From: JAXIHJ01 sp034189755
GTDB taxonomy: Bacteria > Planctomycetota > Phycisphaerae > SM23-33
Direction of reading: 5' to 3'
Assembly (NCBI GenBank): GCA_034189755.1
Contig: JAXIHJ010000045.1
Span: forward strand, 1-38,070
Length of the DNA stretch: 38,070 nt
The translations under genes were made by a program, and so were the position numbers. The notes under the pieces are model-generated. The model saw only the letters and a list, made by a program, of their open reading frames with translations. It did not search any database and was not told the DNA's origin. Shown one piece after another: positions 7,339-15,600 of the stretch. Position 1 is the stretch's first letter. Every line of letters begins with the position of its first letter.

Positions 7339-8352
7339 ATGGCCAAGGCACATGACACCGCCGCCGAAAACGGCTATCAGCTTCCGTTCGAAAAGCCGAT
7401 CCTGCGCCTTCAGCATGAGATCGTCGAGCGGGAGGCTGACCAGGTCAGGACCGGCCATGACTATTCCAATGAGATTCGCCGGCGGCGTATGGAATATATT
7501 TCGGAGCTGCGTAAGATATATCAGAACCTTTCACCCTGGCAGACGGTGCAGGTATCGCGTCATCCGGCCCGGCCGCTGGCAGGCGACTACATCGAGCGGA
7601 TTGTCAAGAATTGGCTGGAGCTTCACGGCGACCGGCGCTTTGCCGACGACAAGGCCATTCGGTGCGGCCTGGGGCGGATCGGCACGGAAAAGATCGTCCT
7701 GATCGCCCAGCATAAGGGCCGAGACACCAAGGAAAAAATCACCTGCAATTTCGGCTGCGCGCATCCGGAGGGCTACCGCAAGGCCCTTCGGGCGATGAAG
7801 CTGGCGGAGAAATTCAAACTTCCGGTCGTGACGCTGATTGACACGGCCGGGGCGTATCCGGGCATAGGCTCGGAGGAGCGAGGCGTAGCTGAGGCCATCG
7901 CGCGCAATCTGCTGGAGATGAGCCGCCTGGCGACGCCGATTGTGTGCGTGGTCATCGGCGAGGGCGGATCGGGCGGCGCTTTGGGCATCGGCGTCGGCGA
8001 CCGCGTCGCAATAATGGAATACGCCTACTATTCCGTCATATCACCGGAAGGCTGCGCGGGAATCCTGTGGAAGACCGGCGAGAAGGCCGCCGATGCGGCC
8101 GAGGCAATGAAGATAACCGCCCGCCACCTAAAGGCGCTGGACGTCGTGGATGACATTATCCCCGAGCCGCTAGGCGGGGCGCATCGCAACCCGGCTGAGG
8201 CCGCCGCCAACCTCGAACGCCAGATCGTCCGAACACTCCGTCAACTGAAACACATTGCCCCCGAGCTCCTGCTGCAACACCGTTACGAACGTTGGCGCCG
8301 CATGGGCAAAGTCCTGCACCTGGAGCCGCAGACTGCTGACCGGAGTAAATGA
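7339..8352 (+). CDS. accA: Acetyl-CoA carboxylase carboxyltransferase subunit alpha
   Basis: The 337-residue protein is the alpha half of the carboxyltransferase that passes carboxyl from biotin to acetyl-CoA in fatty-acid synthesis. An N-terminal helical region (LPFEKPILRLQHEI) is followed by the crotonase-like core. The conserved stretches DTAGAYPGIGSEERG, GEGGSGGALGIGVGDRV and SPEGCAGILWK are all intact. Length is close to that of typical AccA (about 320). The beta subunit gene accD and the biotin genes are not in the window. The upstream spacer holds a terminator-like hairpin at 7240-7264, suggesting possible premature termination control. Confidence 0.95.
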   Translation: MAKAHDTAAENGYQLPFEKPILRLQHEIVEREADQVRTGHDYSNEIRRRRMEYISELRKIYQNLSPWQTVQVSRHPARPLAGDYIERIVKNWLELHGDRRFADDKAIRCGLGRIGTEKIVLIAQHKGRDTKEKITCNFGCAHPEGYRKALRAMKLAEKFKLPVVTLIDTAGAYPGIGSEERGVAEAIARNLLEMSRLATPIVCVVIGEGGSGGALGIGVGDRVAIMEYAYYSVISPEGCAGILWKTGEKAADAAEAMKITARHLKALDVVDDIIPEPLGGAHRNPAEAAANLERQIVRTLRQLKHIAPELLLQHRYERWRRMGKVLHLEPQTADRSK

Positions 8353-8385
8353 ACACAAATAAATAGCCCGCAGAAAGTTTCTTGC

Positions 8386-9168
8386 CTACCCCTGCCTGCT
8401 TTCGGTGGGCTTTCTCGGCCCCATGCGAAGAAAAATCGAGAGCAGGTACAACAGGATTACCAGCGCGTAACAGTATTCCTTGAACTCTCCCGATGCCTCG
8501 TAGATAGCCATTGAGCTGTAGCTGCCCGGTGCGGGCCTGCCGATAAGGTGCCTGAGGCTGTGCGGTATGCGGAACAACACCGCCATCAGGGCGATGGGCA
8601 TCAGGCGGTAATTCGGCACCAGCCAATACCAAGCGCTCTGCCTGGCCTGCGGGTTACTGAATCGTCGCCTGAGCACCGGCGGCAGAACAATCCCGCCGAT
8701 TATGGTGCCCCACAACATCAATTGGCGAGGAACGTTGTTGACCAGGTCGTCCAGCAAGTCTATCCACGGCCCGTACTTTGCCAACTCGATGTTGTGAAGG
8801 TTAAACTCTCTTTGCCTGTTGATTTCCTGCAGGCATTCAGGCGTGCTGTAGTGAAGGTACGTCTGGCCCCAACTAATCTCCTCGCCGGCGAAGTACAACG
8901 CCGCCAGGCCGCCCACCAGCATCAGCAGGCCGACAAACCGCGGCAATTCGCGCCGACGCAGGAAAATCAGAACTCCCAGCACAATCGCCGGCAGCAAAAA
9001 GACCACCGTGGCAATTTCCACAAAGCCGATCTCCTCCCGCATGCATATATGCCACCACTTCCTGCTCATCAGCGGCGCGAGAAACCGAATCGCCAGAGAC
9101 GCCAACGGCATGCCCAGCCAAATCACCGGATGCAAGTCTCGAACTTTCGGCTTCTCCAAATGCGTCAT
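8386..9168 (-). CDS. EEISWGQ-motif integral membrane protein of unknown function
   Basis: The 260-residue protein has about six hydrophobic segments, for example near residues 17-33, 50-69, 78-95, 150-165 and 235-248. Residues near 96-103 read EEISWGQ, followed by a FNLHNIE stretch. I recognise this combination from uncharacterised multi-pass membrane proteins, in which an acidic EE-WGQ loop precedes an N-LHN sequence. No enzymatic function is established that I know of. The polar residues within the membrane region suggest a catalytic or ligand site. It converges with accA and follows ispH on the same strand at a distance of 100 bases. Confidence 0.75.
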   Translation of the reverse strand: MTHLEKPKVRDLHPVIWLGMPLASLAIRFLAPLMSRKWWHICMREEIGFVEIATVVFLLPAIVLGVLIFLRRRELPRFVGLLMLVGGLAALYFAGEEISWGQTYLHYSTPECLQEINRQREFNLHNIELAKYGPWIDLLDDLVNNVPRQLMLWGTIIGGIVLPPVLRRRFSNPQARQSAWYWLVPNYRLMPIALMAVLFRIPHSLRHLIGRPAPGSYSSMAIYEASGEFKEYCYALVILLYLLSIFLRMGPRKPTESRQG

Positions 9169-9268
9169 TGTCGTAGTCCATTTATCCCTGATTTATCATC
9201 TCTGGGACCGACCTCATAACAAACTTCTCGCCGGCGAACAACGGAAAAACGCTTATGCGCCGGGCCGG

Positions 9269-10429
9269 TCAGGCCAGCCAGGTCGCCAGTCTCTGGAGGA
9301 CCTGCCCGACGACGACTTCCGGGCACGACGCCCCGGCCAGAACGCCGATTCGCAGCGGGCGGCGGCGAGGCAGCCAGTTGCGAACAACCAACGGCTCGTT
9401 GCGCGCCAGGTCGATGGTCGCCAGTTGGCTTTCAGAGCGGATAGCCTCAGCGTCCTCAATCAACAGGGACCGAGCGTAGTGTTGGGCCAGTTCGTAGAGG
9501 TGCCGCGTATTGGACGAGCCAAACCCGCCGACGACAATCACCAGGTCGAGATTCTTGCGGCACAGTTCCACGGCCGCGGCCTGGCGGTCCTGGGTCGCCC
9601 GGCACACCGTCGGATGAAACAGCAGGCGCTTCTCGGCGCCGGGCGAGCCGAACCGCCGGGCAAAGGCCTGCCGAAGCAGCCGGCGGACCTCCATCGTATC
9701 GTCGTAGAGCATGGTGGTCTGGCTGACCTGGGCCAGGCGGCACAGCGGATCGATGGCCTCGGCATTGGTGGCCCCGGTGTCGAACACCTGGCGAAACCGC
9801 TCGTTGCAATGCTCCGATACAATCATCTCGCAGAAGATGTGGATTTCATCGAGACTGCCCAGCACGAGGTACCGCCCGTTGGCTGCCGCCAGGCGGGACT
9901 TGGTGACGACCGTTTCGTCGTGATCGGCCCGGCCAAAAATAAGGATGCCGTAACCGCTGCGGACCGCGCATTCAGCCCATCGCCAAAGCCGACGCACGTC
10001 CCCGCAGGAAGTATCCACGATCTTGCAGCCGATCGTCCTGAGGCGGCGCTCGACCAGCAGCGGCACGCCGAAGGCGGGAATAATCGCCCAATCCGCCTGG
10101 CCGACGTGTTTTTCCGGCTCGGCGGCTTCCTGGCGGGTCAGAATCCGTACGTTCCGGCGGCGGAAAAACTCATTGACCCACGGGTTGTGAATAATCTCCC
10201 CAAGCAGCACCAGCCGCTCACCCGGCCTGCGGCGGTCGCCGACGGCCTGCTCCAGCATCGCCAGCGCCCGTTTGACGCCGCGGCAAAAACCAAACACGCG
10301 AGGCAACAGAATCTCACCCGACCGCAAACTCCAGACGCCACCGGCTGCACGCAGGCGGTCCACCACGCAGCTGGAGAAGCTCTCCAGCCTGGCCGTCTCG
10401 GTGGTGGGTTCGATGCGATCTTTCGGCAT
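9269..10429 (-). CDS. ispH: 4-hydroxy-3-methylbut-2-enyl diphosphate reductase, divergent
   Basis: IspH carries out the last step of the MEP isoprenoid pathway, reducing HMBPP to IPP and DMAPP with a [4Fe-4S] cluster. The three cluster cysteines are visible as Cys49 (FGFCRGV), Cys142 (DTSCGDV) and Cys276 (TVCRATQDRQ). Substrate-site elements LGEIIHNPWVN, ADHDE, QTTM and the S-x-N motif in GFGSSNT are present. At 386 residues it is longer than the usual 280-320, mainly through about 40 extra N-terminal residues before the first cysteine, and several surrounding motifs deviate. That suggests a lineage-specific IspH form or a paralogue, but the active-site set is complete. Confidence 0.88.
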   Translation of the reverse strand: MPKDRIEPTTETARLESFSSCVVDRLRAAGGVWSLRSGEILLPRVFGFCRGVKRALAMLEQAVGDRRRPGERLVLLGEIIHNPWVNEFFRRRNVRILTRQEAAEPEKHVGQADWAIIPAFGVPLLVERRLRTIGCKIVDTSCGDVRRLWRWAECAVRSGYGILIFGRADHDETVVTKSRLAAANGRYLVLGSLDEIHIFCEMIVSEHCNERFRQVFDTGATNAEAIDPLCRLAQVSQTTMLYDDTMEVRRLLRQAFARRFGSPGAEKRLLFHPTVCRATQDRQAAAVELCRKNLDLVIVVGGFGSSNTRHLYELAQHYARSLLIEDAEAIRSESQLATIDLARNEPLVVRNWLPRRRPLRIGVLAGASCPEVVVGQVLQRLATWLA

Positions 10430-10503
10430 GATAACATCATAGGGGCCGAGCCGGACAGGTAACCAGCCCGAACTTATTTACCCCAAGCCAGGCTCCTTTA
10501 GTA

Positions 10504-11157
10504 TTACTCTGCGGGCTGTGTGGTCGGCCGGTGCCTGCGTCGCCCGGCCGGCTGGGTCGTCGCTTGCAGCCAGCGGTTCGTCCGTGTCTGCACTATCTGG
10601 TCGCGCTGCCGACGGCGCTCGGCCAACTCGGTCCGCAGGCGGCGGATATGCTCTTCCAGCCGCTCGAGCCGGTGCTCACGCACCTTCTGCTCACATTGAA
10701 AATGCTTCACCACCACTTCGCGGAGTTCGGCGGTCAGCGAGGCCTTCCGGGCTTCGTCGGTTTCCCGGTGGATTTTCCTGACCAACCGCCACGCCCGAAT
10801 TCGTTCGTTCTGCTCTGCGATGACAGCGACCTGGACCTCAGGAGGCATGCTCTTCCATCGTTGATACCATCCCCACATCGAGCGCATCGCCCAGCGATAC
10901 CGCTGCGGGTCTTCAGCCTGTAACCTCACCAACCGATGGTGCATAACGGGATTGCATTTTTGCAGCGCTTCGAGCAGCTCTTTTTGCCGGGCCTCGCTCA
11001 GCGGCGCCATGTGCGGCCGAGTAGTGGGGCGGTCGGGCCTGTGAGGTCCGGGTCTCCACATACGGCCGGGGGGGCCGGGCCGGTCCTCTGCACGGACAGC
11101 CCCGGCTGCAAAAAGCATAATCATCGCCGCGGTGGACAAAACGGCGCGTATCGACAT
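10504..11157 (-). CDS. Secreted coiled-coil (Spy/CpxP-like) protein with TTQPA tail
   Basis: Residues 1-23 form a signal peptide (MSIRAVLSTAAMIMLFAAGA then RAED), followed by a Pro/Arg/Gly-rich stretch with a TTRP repeat. A long charged helical region resembles small periplasmic chaperone/metal-sensor proteins of the Spy/CpxP/CnrX kind. The tail carries two ATTQPAG/PTTQPAE units, a tail type I associate with Phycisphaerae exported proteins. The ATG at 11157 has AAGG seven bases upstream. An upstream ORF extension lacks a signal sequence. It sits 29 bases after the anti-sigma gene, so the product is probably a periplasmic partner or target of that sigma system. The homology is structural resemblance only. 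Confidence 0.7.
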   Translation of the reverse strand: MSIRAVLSTAAMIMLFAAGAVRAEDRPGPPGRMWRPGPHRPDRPTTRPHMAPLSEARQKELLEALQKCNPVMHHRLVRLQAEDPQRYRWAMRSMWGWYQRWKSMPPEVQVAVIAEQNERIRAWRLVRKIHRETDEARKASLTAELREVVVKHFQCEQKVREHRLERLEEHIRRLRTELAERRRQRDQIVQTRTNRWLQATTQPAGRRRHRPTTQPAE

Positions 11158-11186
11158 CGGTTTACCTTTCCATATGGCGCGCCCGG

Positions 11187-11696
11187 CTATCCTTCCGGCA
11201 CATCGCCCGGCGCATCGTTCAGTTGGAACCATATATCATCGTCCGACGGCATTGAGACCACCAGCTCAGCCTGGAGTTGGCTCAGCTCGCCGGCCAGCAT
11301 GTCTATTTCGTCATCGGCAACAGACTGCTGGGCCGCCGCCACCAGCGTTTCGATCGGTATGCCCTGATAGACCGGCGCCTCGCCGACGGGGGCTGAGCCG
11401 TAGTCCATCATCAGCTTTGCCGCAACAGCGACCAGGATCAAGGCCGCTGCCGCCGCAACGGCGATGAGGCGGGCCCGCTGCTCGTGCCGGCGACGGGGCC
11501 GTGCCAGCTCGGCCGTCAGCCGTCGTCGCGCGCGGTCCATGGCTTGGCGCGGCGGCGCGGCGTCCAGCCGACGGCCGACCGACCGCTCCGCCTCGACGAA
11601 ACCCATCGCTTCGGCCCGTTCCGATTCGGTCAGCGCAACGTCCTGGCCGTCCAGCCAGCGGGCAATTCGGTCATCTTGTCGTTCATCCCGTTCCAT
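11187..11696 (-). CDS. Probable anti-sigma factor, single-pass membrane protein
   Basis: The 169-residue protein begins MERDERQDDRIARWLDGQD, has an N-terminal cytoplasmic helical domain of about 75 residues, and one membrane segment (LIAVAAAAALILVAVA, around 80-98). A C-terminal extracytoplasmic domain with an acidic end follows. The start overlaps the end of the sigma gene by 14 bases, so the pair is translationally coupled, the usual arrangement of ECF sigma and anti-sigma. No HxxxCxxC zinc motif is present, so it is not a ZAS-type redox sensor. The assignment is from position and topology rather than from a recognised domain. Confidence 0.75.
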   Translation of the reverse strand: MERDERQDDRIARWLDGQDVALTESERAEAMGFVEAERSVGRRLDAAPPRQAMDRARRRLTAELARPRRRHEQRARLIAVAAAAALILVAVAAKLMMDYGSAPVGEAPVYQGIPIETLVAAAQQSVADDEIDMLAGELSQLQAELVVSMPSDDDIWFQLNDAPGDVPEG

Positions 11697-12264
11697 TTTT
11701 ACCTTCCAGCAGCAGCCGCAGTCTCCGCAGGCCTCGGTGCACCCTCGCCAAGGCCGTGCCCATCGGGCAATCGAACATTTCCGCAATCTCACGGAAGCTC
11801 ATCTGCCCGAAGTGTCGCAGGAGCACCATTTCGCGTGTCTTGGCGTCCAGCTTCCCAAGTGCCTCGTGAAGCTTCTCGGCGGACTCGGCAGCGACCATTG
11901 GTGCATCCACCGCCGGCTCGTCGCCCGCGATGCGATCGGCGAGTCTCGGTCCTGAGTCTTCCGCAGCCGAGAGGCTCATCGGCGGCGGCTTTGTCCGCAG
12001 CCGGCGAATGTGGTCGCGAACCAGGTTCGCCGCAATGCGGAACAGCCAAGGCTCGAACCGTCCGCGATCATCATAATGTTTCAGCCCGCCGACCAGACGC
12101 AACATTATCTCGCCCAGCATGTCCTCGGCGTCGTGGACACGGCCGGTCGCGCGGAGGAAGTAGCCGTACAGCCTCGGGCCATAGGCCTCCAGCAGCACTT
12201 GGTAGCCCTCGGCTGAGCCGGCCTGGGCCAAGGCGATTGTGGCGCGAAGCTGCTGCGGTTCCAT
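11683..12264 (-). CDS. ECF-type RNA polymerase sigma factor
   Basis: The 193-residue protein has a sigma region 2 (AYGPRLYGYFLRATGRVHDA, then DMLGEIMLRL and a WLFRIAANLVRDHIRRL helix). A variable linker follows, then a region 4 helix-turn-helix (LDAKTREMVLLRHF, then SFREIAEMFDCPMGTA). This is the compact two-domain layout of extracytoplasmic-function sigma factors. It leads a three-gene minus-strand operon with a membrane anti-sigma and a secreted coiled-coil protein, which fits an envelope-stress or metal-stress circuit. The product probably directs its own operon, but I could not find a clear ECF-type AAC-motif promoter upstream. Confidence 0.93.
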   Translation of the reverse strand: MEPQQLRATIALAQAGSAEGYQVLLEAYGPRLYGYFLRATGRVHDAEDMLGEIMLRLVGGLKHYDDRGRFEPWLFRIAANLVRDHIRRLRTKPPPMSLSAAEDSGPRLADRIAGDEPAVDAPMVAAESAEKLHEALGKLDAKTREMVLLRHFGQMSFREIAEMFDCPMGTALARVHRGLRRLRLLLEGKNGTG

Positions 12265-12318
12265 TTTCTATTCTGCCAAACGCACGCTGGCTGATGGTAT
12301 TGCACCAAACCTGGCTGC

Positions 12319-12345
12319 ATTGTATGCAACCAAAATGCCGTGTAA
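12319..12345 (-). promoter_or_regulatory. Weak possible promoter of the sigma operon
   Basis: TTACAC (12340-12345) and TACAAT (12319-12324) on the minus strand are separated by 15 bases, slightly short. It would give a leader of about 50 bases. Confidence 0.3.
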
Positions 12346-12382
12346 CGAGTCTTTTCGCCCGCACATCGAGCGCACACGGCGC

Positions 12383-12427
12383 AAAAAGAAGAGGGGCCGC
12401 CGGCACCAAGATGCCGCGCGGCCTCTC
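12383..12427 (-). terminator. Intrinsic terminator on the minus strand
   Basis: The hairpin pairs 12391-12404 with 12413-12427 using a single bulged base and an eight-base loop. On the minus strand it is followed by TTCTTTTT. No T-run follows it on the plus strand. Confidence 0.6.
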
Positions 12428-12518
12428 CCCAACCTCCCGGCGGCTCCCTCCAGCCGCCATAGCTGCAGCTGCCCAAACCCCTTCACCCACAAAGGGCCGT
12501 CAAGCTTGCCGCTGCTTC
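12383..12518 (-). ncRNA. Candidate minus-strand small RNA or sigma-operon leader with GGAGGG loop
   Basis: A perfect TATAAT (12525-12530, minus) with an ATGAAA -35 at 18 bases (12549-12554) predicts a start near 12518. About 65 bases later the RNA forms a seven-base-pair hairpin, GGCGGCT/AGCCGCC (12439-12458), with the loop GGAGGG. A second strong hairpin (12391-12427) is followed by a U-rich run (TTCTTTTT, 12390-12383), an intrinsic terminator. The roughly 136-base unit has no gene inside. GGA in a hairpin loop is the CsrA/RsmA recognition pattern, and it is also Shine-Dalgarno-like. It could instead be an attenuated leader of the sigma operon, whose first ATG is 120 bases further on. Confidence 0.42.
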
Positions 12519-12594
12519 CGGTCTATTATAGGTCCGCCGGCTGCAGGATTTCATCCTCCCCCGGAAAAAACCCATTACTCGTCGCCACAATCCT

Positions 12595-12623
12595 TTTCCA
12601 AAGCCGGCCGGAACTGATATAGT
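12595..12623 (+). promoter_or_regulatory. dnaE promoter
   Basis: TTTCCA (12595-12600) and TATAGT (12618-12623) are 17 bases apart, predicting a start near 12630 and a short leader before the ATG at 12665. Confidence 0.55.
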
Positions 12624-12664
12624 AACGGCTTCTTTACCAACACGTATCCGGCACGGGCGCAATC

Positions 12665-15600
12665 ATGGATGGTTTTGTTCACCTTCACGTACACTCGCAC
12701 TACTCACTGCTGGACGGCGCCAATCGCATCACCGACCTCATTGCCACCGCCAAGTCGCACGGCATGAAAGCCCTAGCCCTGACCGACCACGGCAACCTGT
12801 TCGGGGCGATCGACTTTTACACCACCGCCAAGGCCGGCGGCGTTAAACCCATCCTTGGTATCGAGGCGTACATCTCACCGACGACGCGATCCGACAGGAC
12901 AATGGGCAACATTCAGACGGCTGCATATCACCTGATCCTGCTGGCGATGAACGACACCGGCTGGCGGAACCTGCTGAAGCTGTCCTCTCTGGCGTATCTG
13001 GAGGGCTTCTACTACCGTCCTCGGATCGACCGGGAGCTGCTGAGTGAATTCGGCGAAGGTCTGATTTGCACAACCGCGTGCCTGGGCGGCGAGGTGTCGT
13101 CGGCGCTGCTGGCCGGCCGGCAGAAGCAGGCCCGCAAGATCGCCGGCCAGTACCTCGATATCTTCGGGCCTGAGCGGTTCTTCATCGAGGTACAAAACCA
13201 ACATTTGCCTGATCAGGACAAGGCCAATCCGCTGTTGATGGACCTGGCCGGGCAGCTCGGCGTTGGCATCGTCGGCACGAACGACGTGCATTTCCTGGAG
13301 CGCGGCGACAAGCCTGCCCACGAGGTCCTGACCTGCATTTCCACCGGCAAGATGCTTGCAGAGGGAGGGGCGCTTGCATATTCGCCGGAGGTGTTTCTCA
13401 AAAGCCCGGAGCAGATGCGCCAGGCTTTACAGGCCTTGCCCGGCGCGGCTGACAACACGCTAAAGATCGCCGAGAGGTGCAACCTGAAGCTTGATTTCTC
13501 GGCCAAGCACCTGCCGGTTTTCCAGCCGCCGGACGGCAGCAGCCCCGAGCAATATCTGCGCCGGATCGCCTTTGAAGGGCTGAAGCGCCGCTGCACCGCC
13601 GACGTATCGGACGAATACGTCAAGCGGTTGGAAAGGGAGTTGCAGGTCATTGAAAGCAAAGGCTACTGCTCGTACTTTCTAATCGTTCACGATTTCGTCC
13701 AATATGCCCAACGCAACAACATACCCATAGGCGCTCGCGGCAGCGGTTGCGCGACGCTGCTGGGTTACTGCCTGGGCATCGTGCAGCTCGATCCCATCCG
13801 TTACGGGCTGTTGTTCGAGCGATGGACCGATCCACAACGGGACGAAGACCCCGACTTCGACATCGACATGTGCCAGGAAGGCCGGGCGAGCGTCATCCGG
13901 TACGTCCGGGAGAAATACGGCCACGTTGCGCAAATCATCACCTACGGGACACTCAAGGCACGCGCGGTGGTGCGTGACGTCGGGCGGGTGATGGGTATTC
14001 CGCTGACGGAAGTGGACGCCATAGCCAAGAAGGTGCCGGAGGGCCTGGGCGTAACACTTCAAAGCGCCCTGGAAACCGAGCCGGAACTGAAACGGATGTA
14101 CAACTCCGATCCGCGCGTCCAGGAGTTAATCGACCACGGCAGGAAGCTGGAGGGCCTGGCCCGCCACGCCGGCGTGCACGCCGCGGGCGTCATCGTCGCC
14201 GACAAACCACTCGATAATGTCGTCCCCCTTTGCAAGCAGGCTGACGGCGATGATGTTATCACCCAGTGGGACGGGCCGACCTGCGAAAAGGTCGGGCTGA
14301 TGAAAATGGACTTTCTGGGCCTGCGGACGCTGACAACCATTCAGCGGGCACGCGACTTAGTCCGCCAAAAAACCGGCAAGGACATCGACCCGGAGACGCT
14401 GCCGCTGGACGACCCGAAGGTGTTCAAACTCTTTCGCAGGGGCCAAACCGACGGCGTGTTCCAGTTTGAATCGGACGGCATGAAAAACGTCCTCCTGCAG
14501 ATGCAGCCGACGCGCATCGAGGACCTCATTGCCGCGAACGCCATGTACCGCCCCGGCCCCATGGAACTCATTCCAACATACTGTGCGAGGAAGAACGCCA
14601 CGGAACCGGCCCCCTCGCTGCATCCGCTGGTAGATGACATCCTGGCGGAGACTTACGGCATCATGGTATATCAGGAACAGGTGATGCAGGTGCTGAACCG
14701 CCTGGGCAAGCTGCCGCTGAACCGGGCGCTGACGCTGATTAAGGCCATCTCCAAGAAAAAACAAAAAACCATCGCCGCTGAGCGGTCGAGTTTCATTGAC
14801 GGCGCCAAGGAAAACGGTATCACGGAAGAAGAGGCCAGGCGCTTGACCGAACTCATCATGAAGTTTGCCGGCTACGGCTTCAACAAGGCGCACTCCACGC
14901 GGTACGCGATCGTGGCGTATCAGACGGCGTACTTCAAGGTGCATTACCCGCAGGAATTTCTGGCTGCGACGCTGACGTTCGAGTGCGGCGACACCGACAA
15001 AGTCGTCAAGTACATGGCCGACGCCGAGCGGATGGGCATAAAGACCGCCCCGCCGGACATCAACACCTGCGGCTGCGACTTTGCGGTCGACGGCCAGCAG
15101 GTGCGTTTCGGCCTGGCCGCCGTCAAGGGCGTCGGCGCAAAGGCGGTGGACGCCATCACCCAGGCCCGCCGGCAGGCCGGGCGCTTCAGCGACCTGTATA
15201 ACTTCTGTGAAATCGCGGACCTTCGGGTCGTGAACCGCGCCACTATCGAAGCCCTGATCAAGTGCGGCGCGTTCGACTCGCTAGGCGCACACCGGGCGGC
15301 CATGATAGCCGGCCTGGATAATGCCATATCGCTGGGCCAGCAGGCCGCCGCAGACCGTCGCAGCGGGCAGATGAGCTTCTTCGGCGGCGCAGCGAATGAG
15401 CCGCAACAGCCTGCCTCGCGCTTCCCGGACGTCGAGCCGTGGTCGGAAGCACATCTGCTGGCCGCGGAGAAGGAAACGTTGGGCTTTTACATAACCTCTC
15501 ACCCGCTAGTTCGTTATGGCCGGGAACTTACAAGCCTCTCGCAGCCGGACGGAATCAATTTCAGCCAGCTGGAACACTACGGCGACGGCACGCCGGCCGT

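Noticed and set aside
9008..10462. 484-codon plus-strand ORF opposite ispH
   Set aside because: It is antisense to ispH and has a low-complexity composition.
11484..12617. 377-codon plus-strand ORF across the sigma region
   Set aside because: It is antisense to the sigma and anti-sigma genes, with Arg/Ser/Pro-rich composition typical of a shadow frame.
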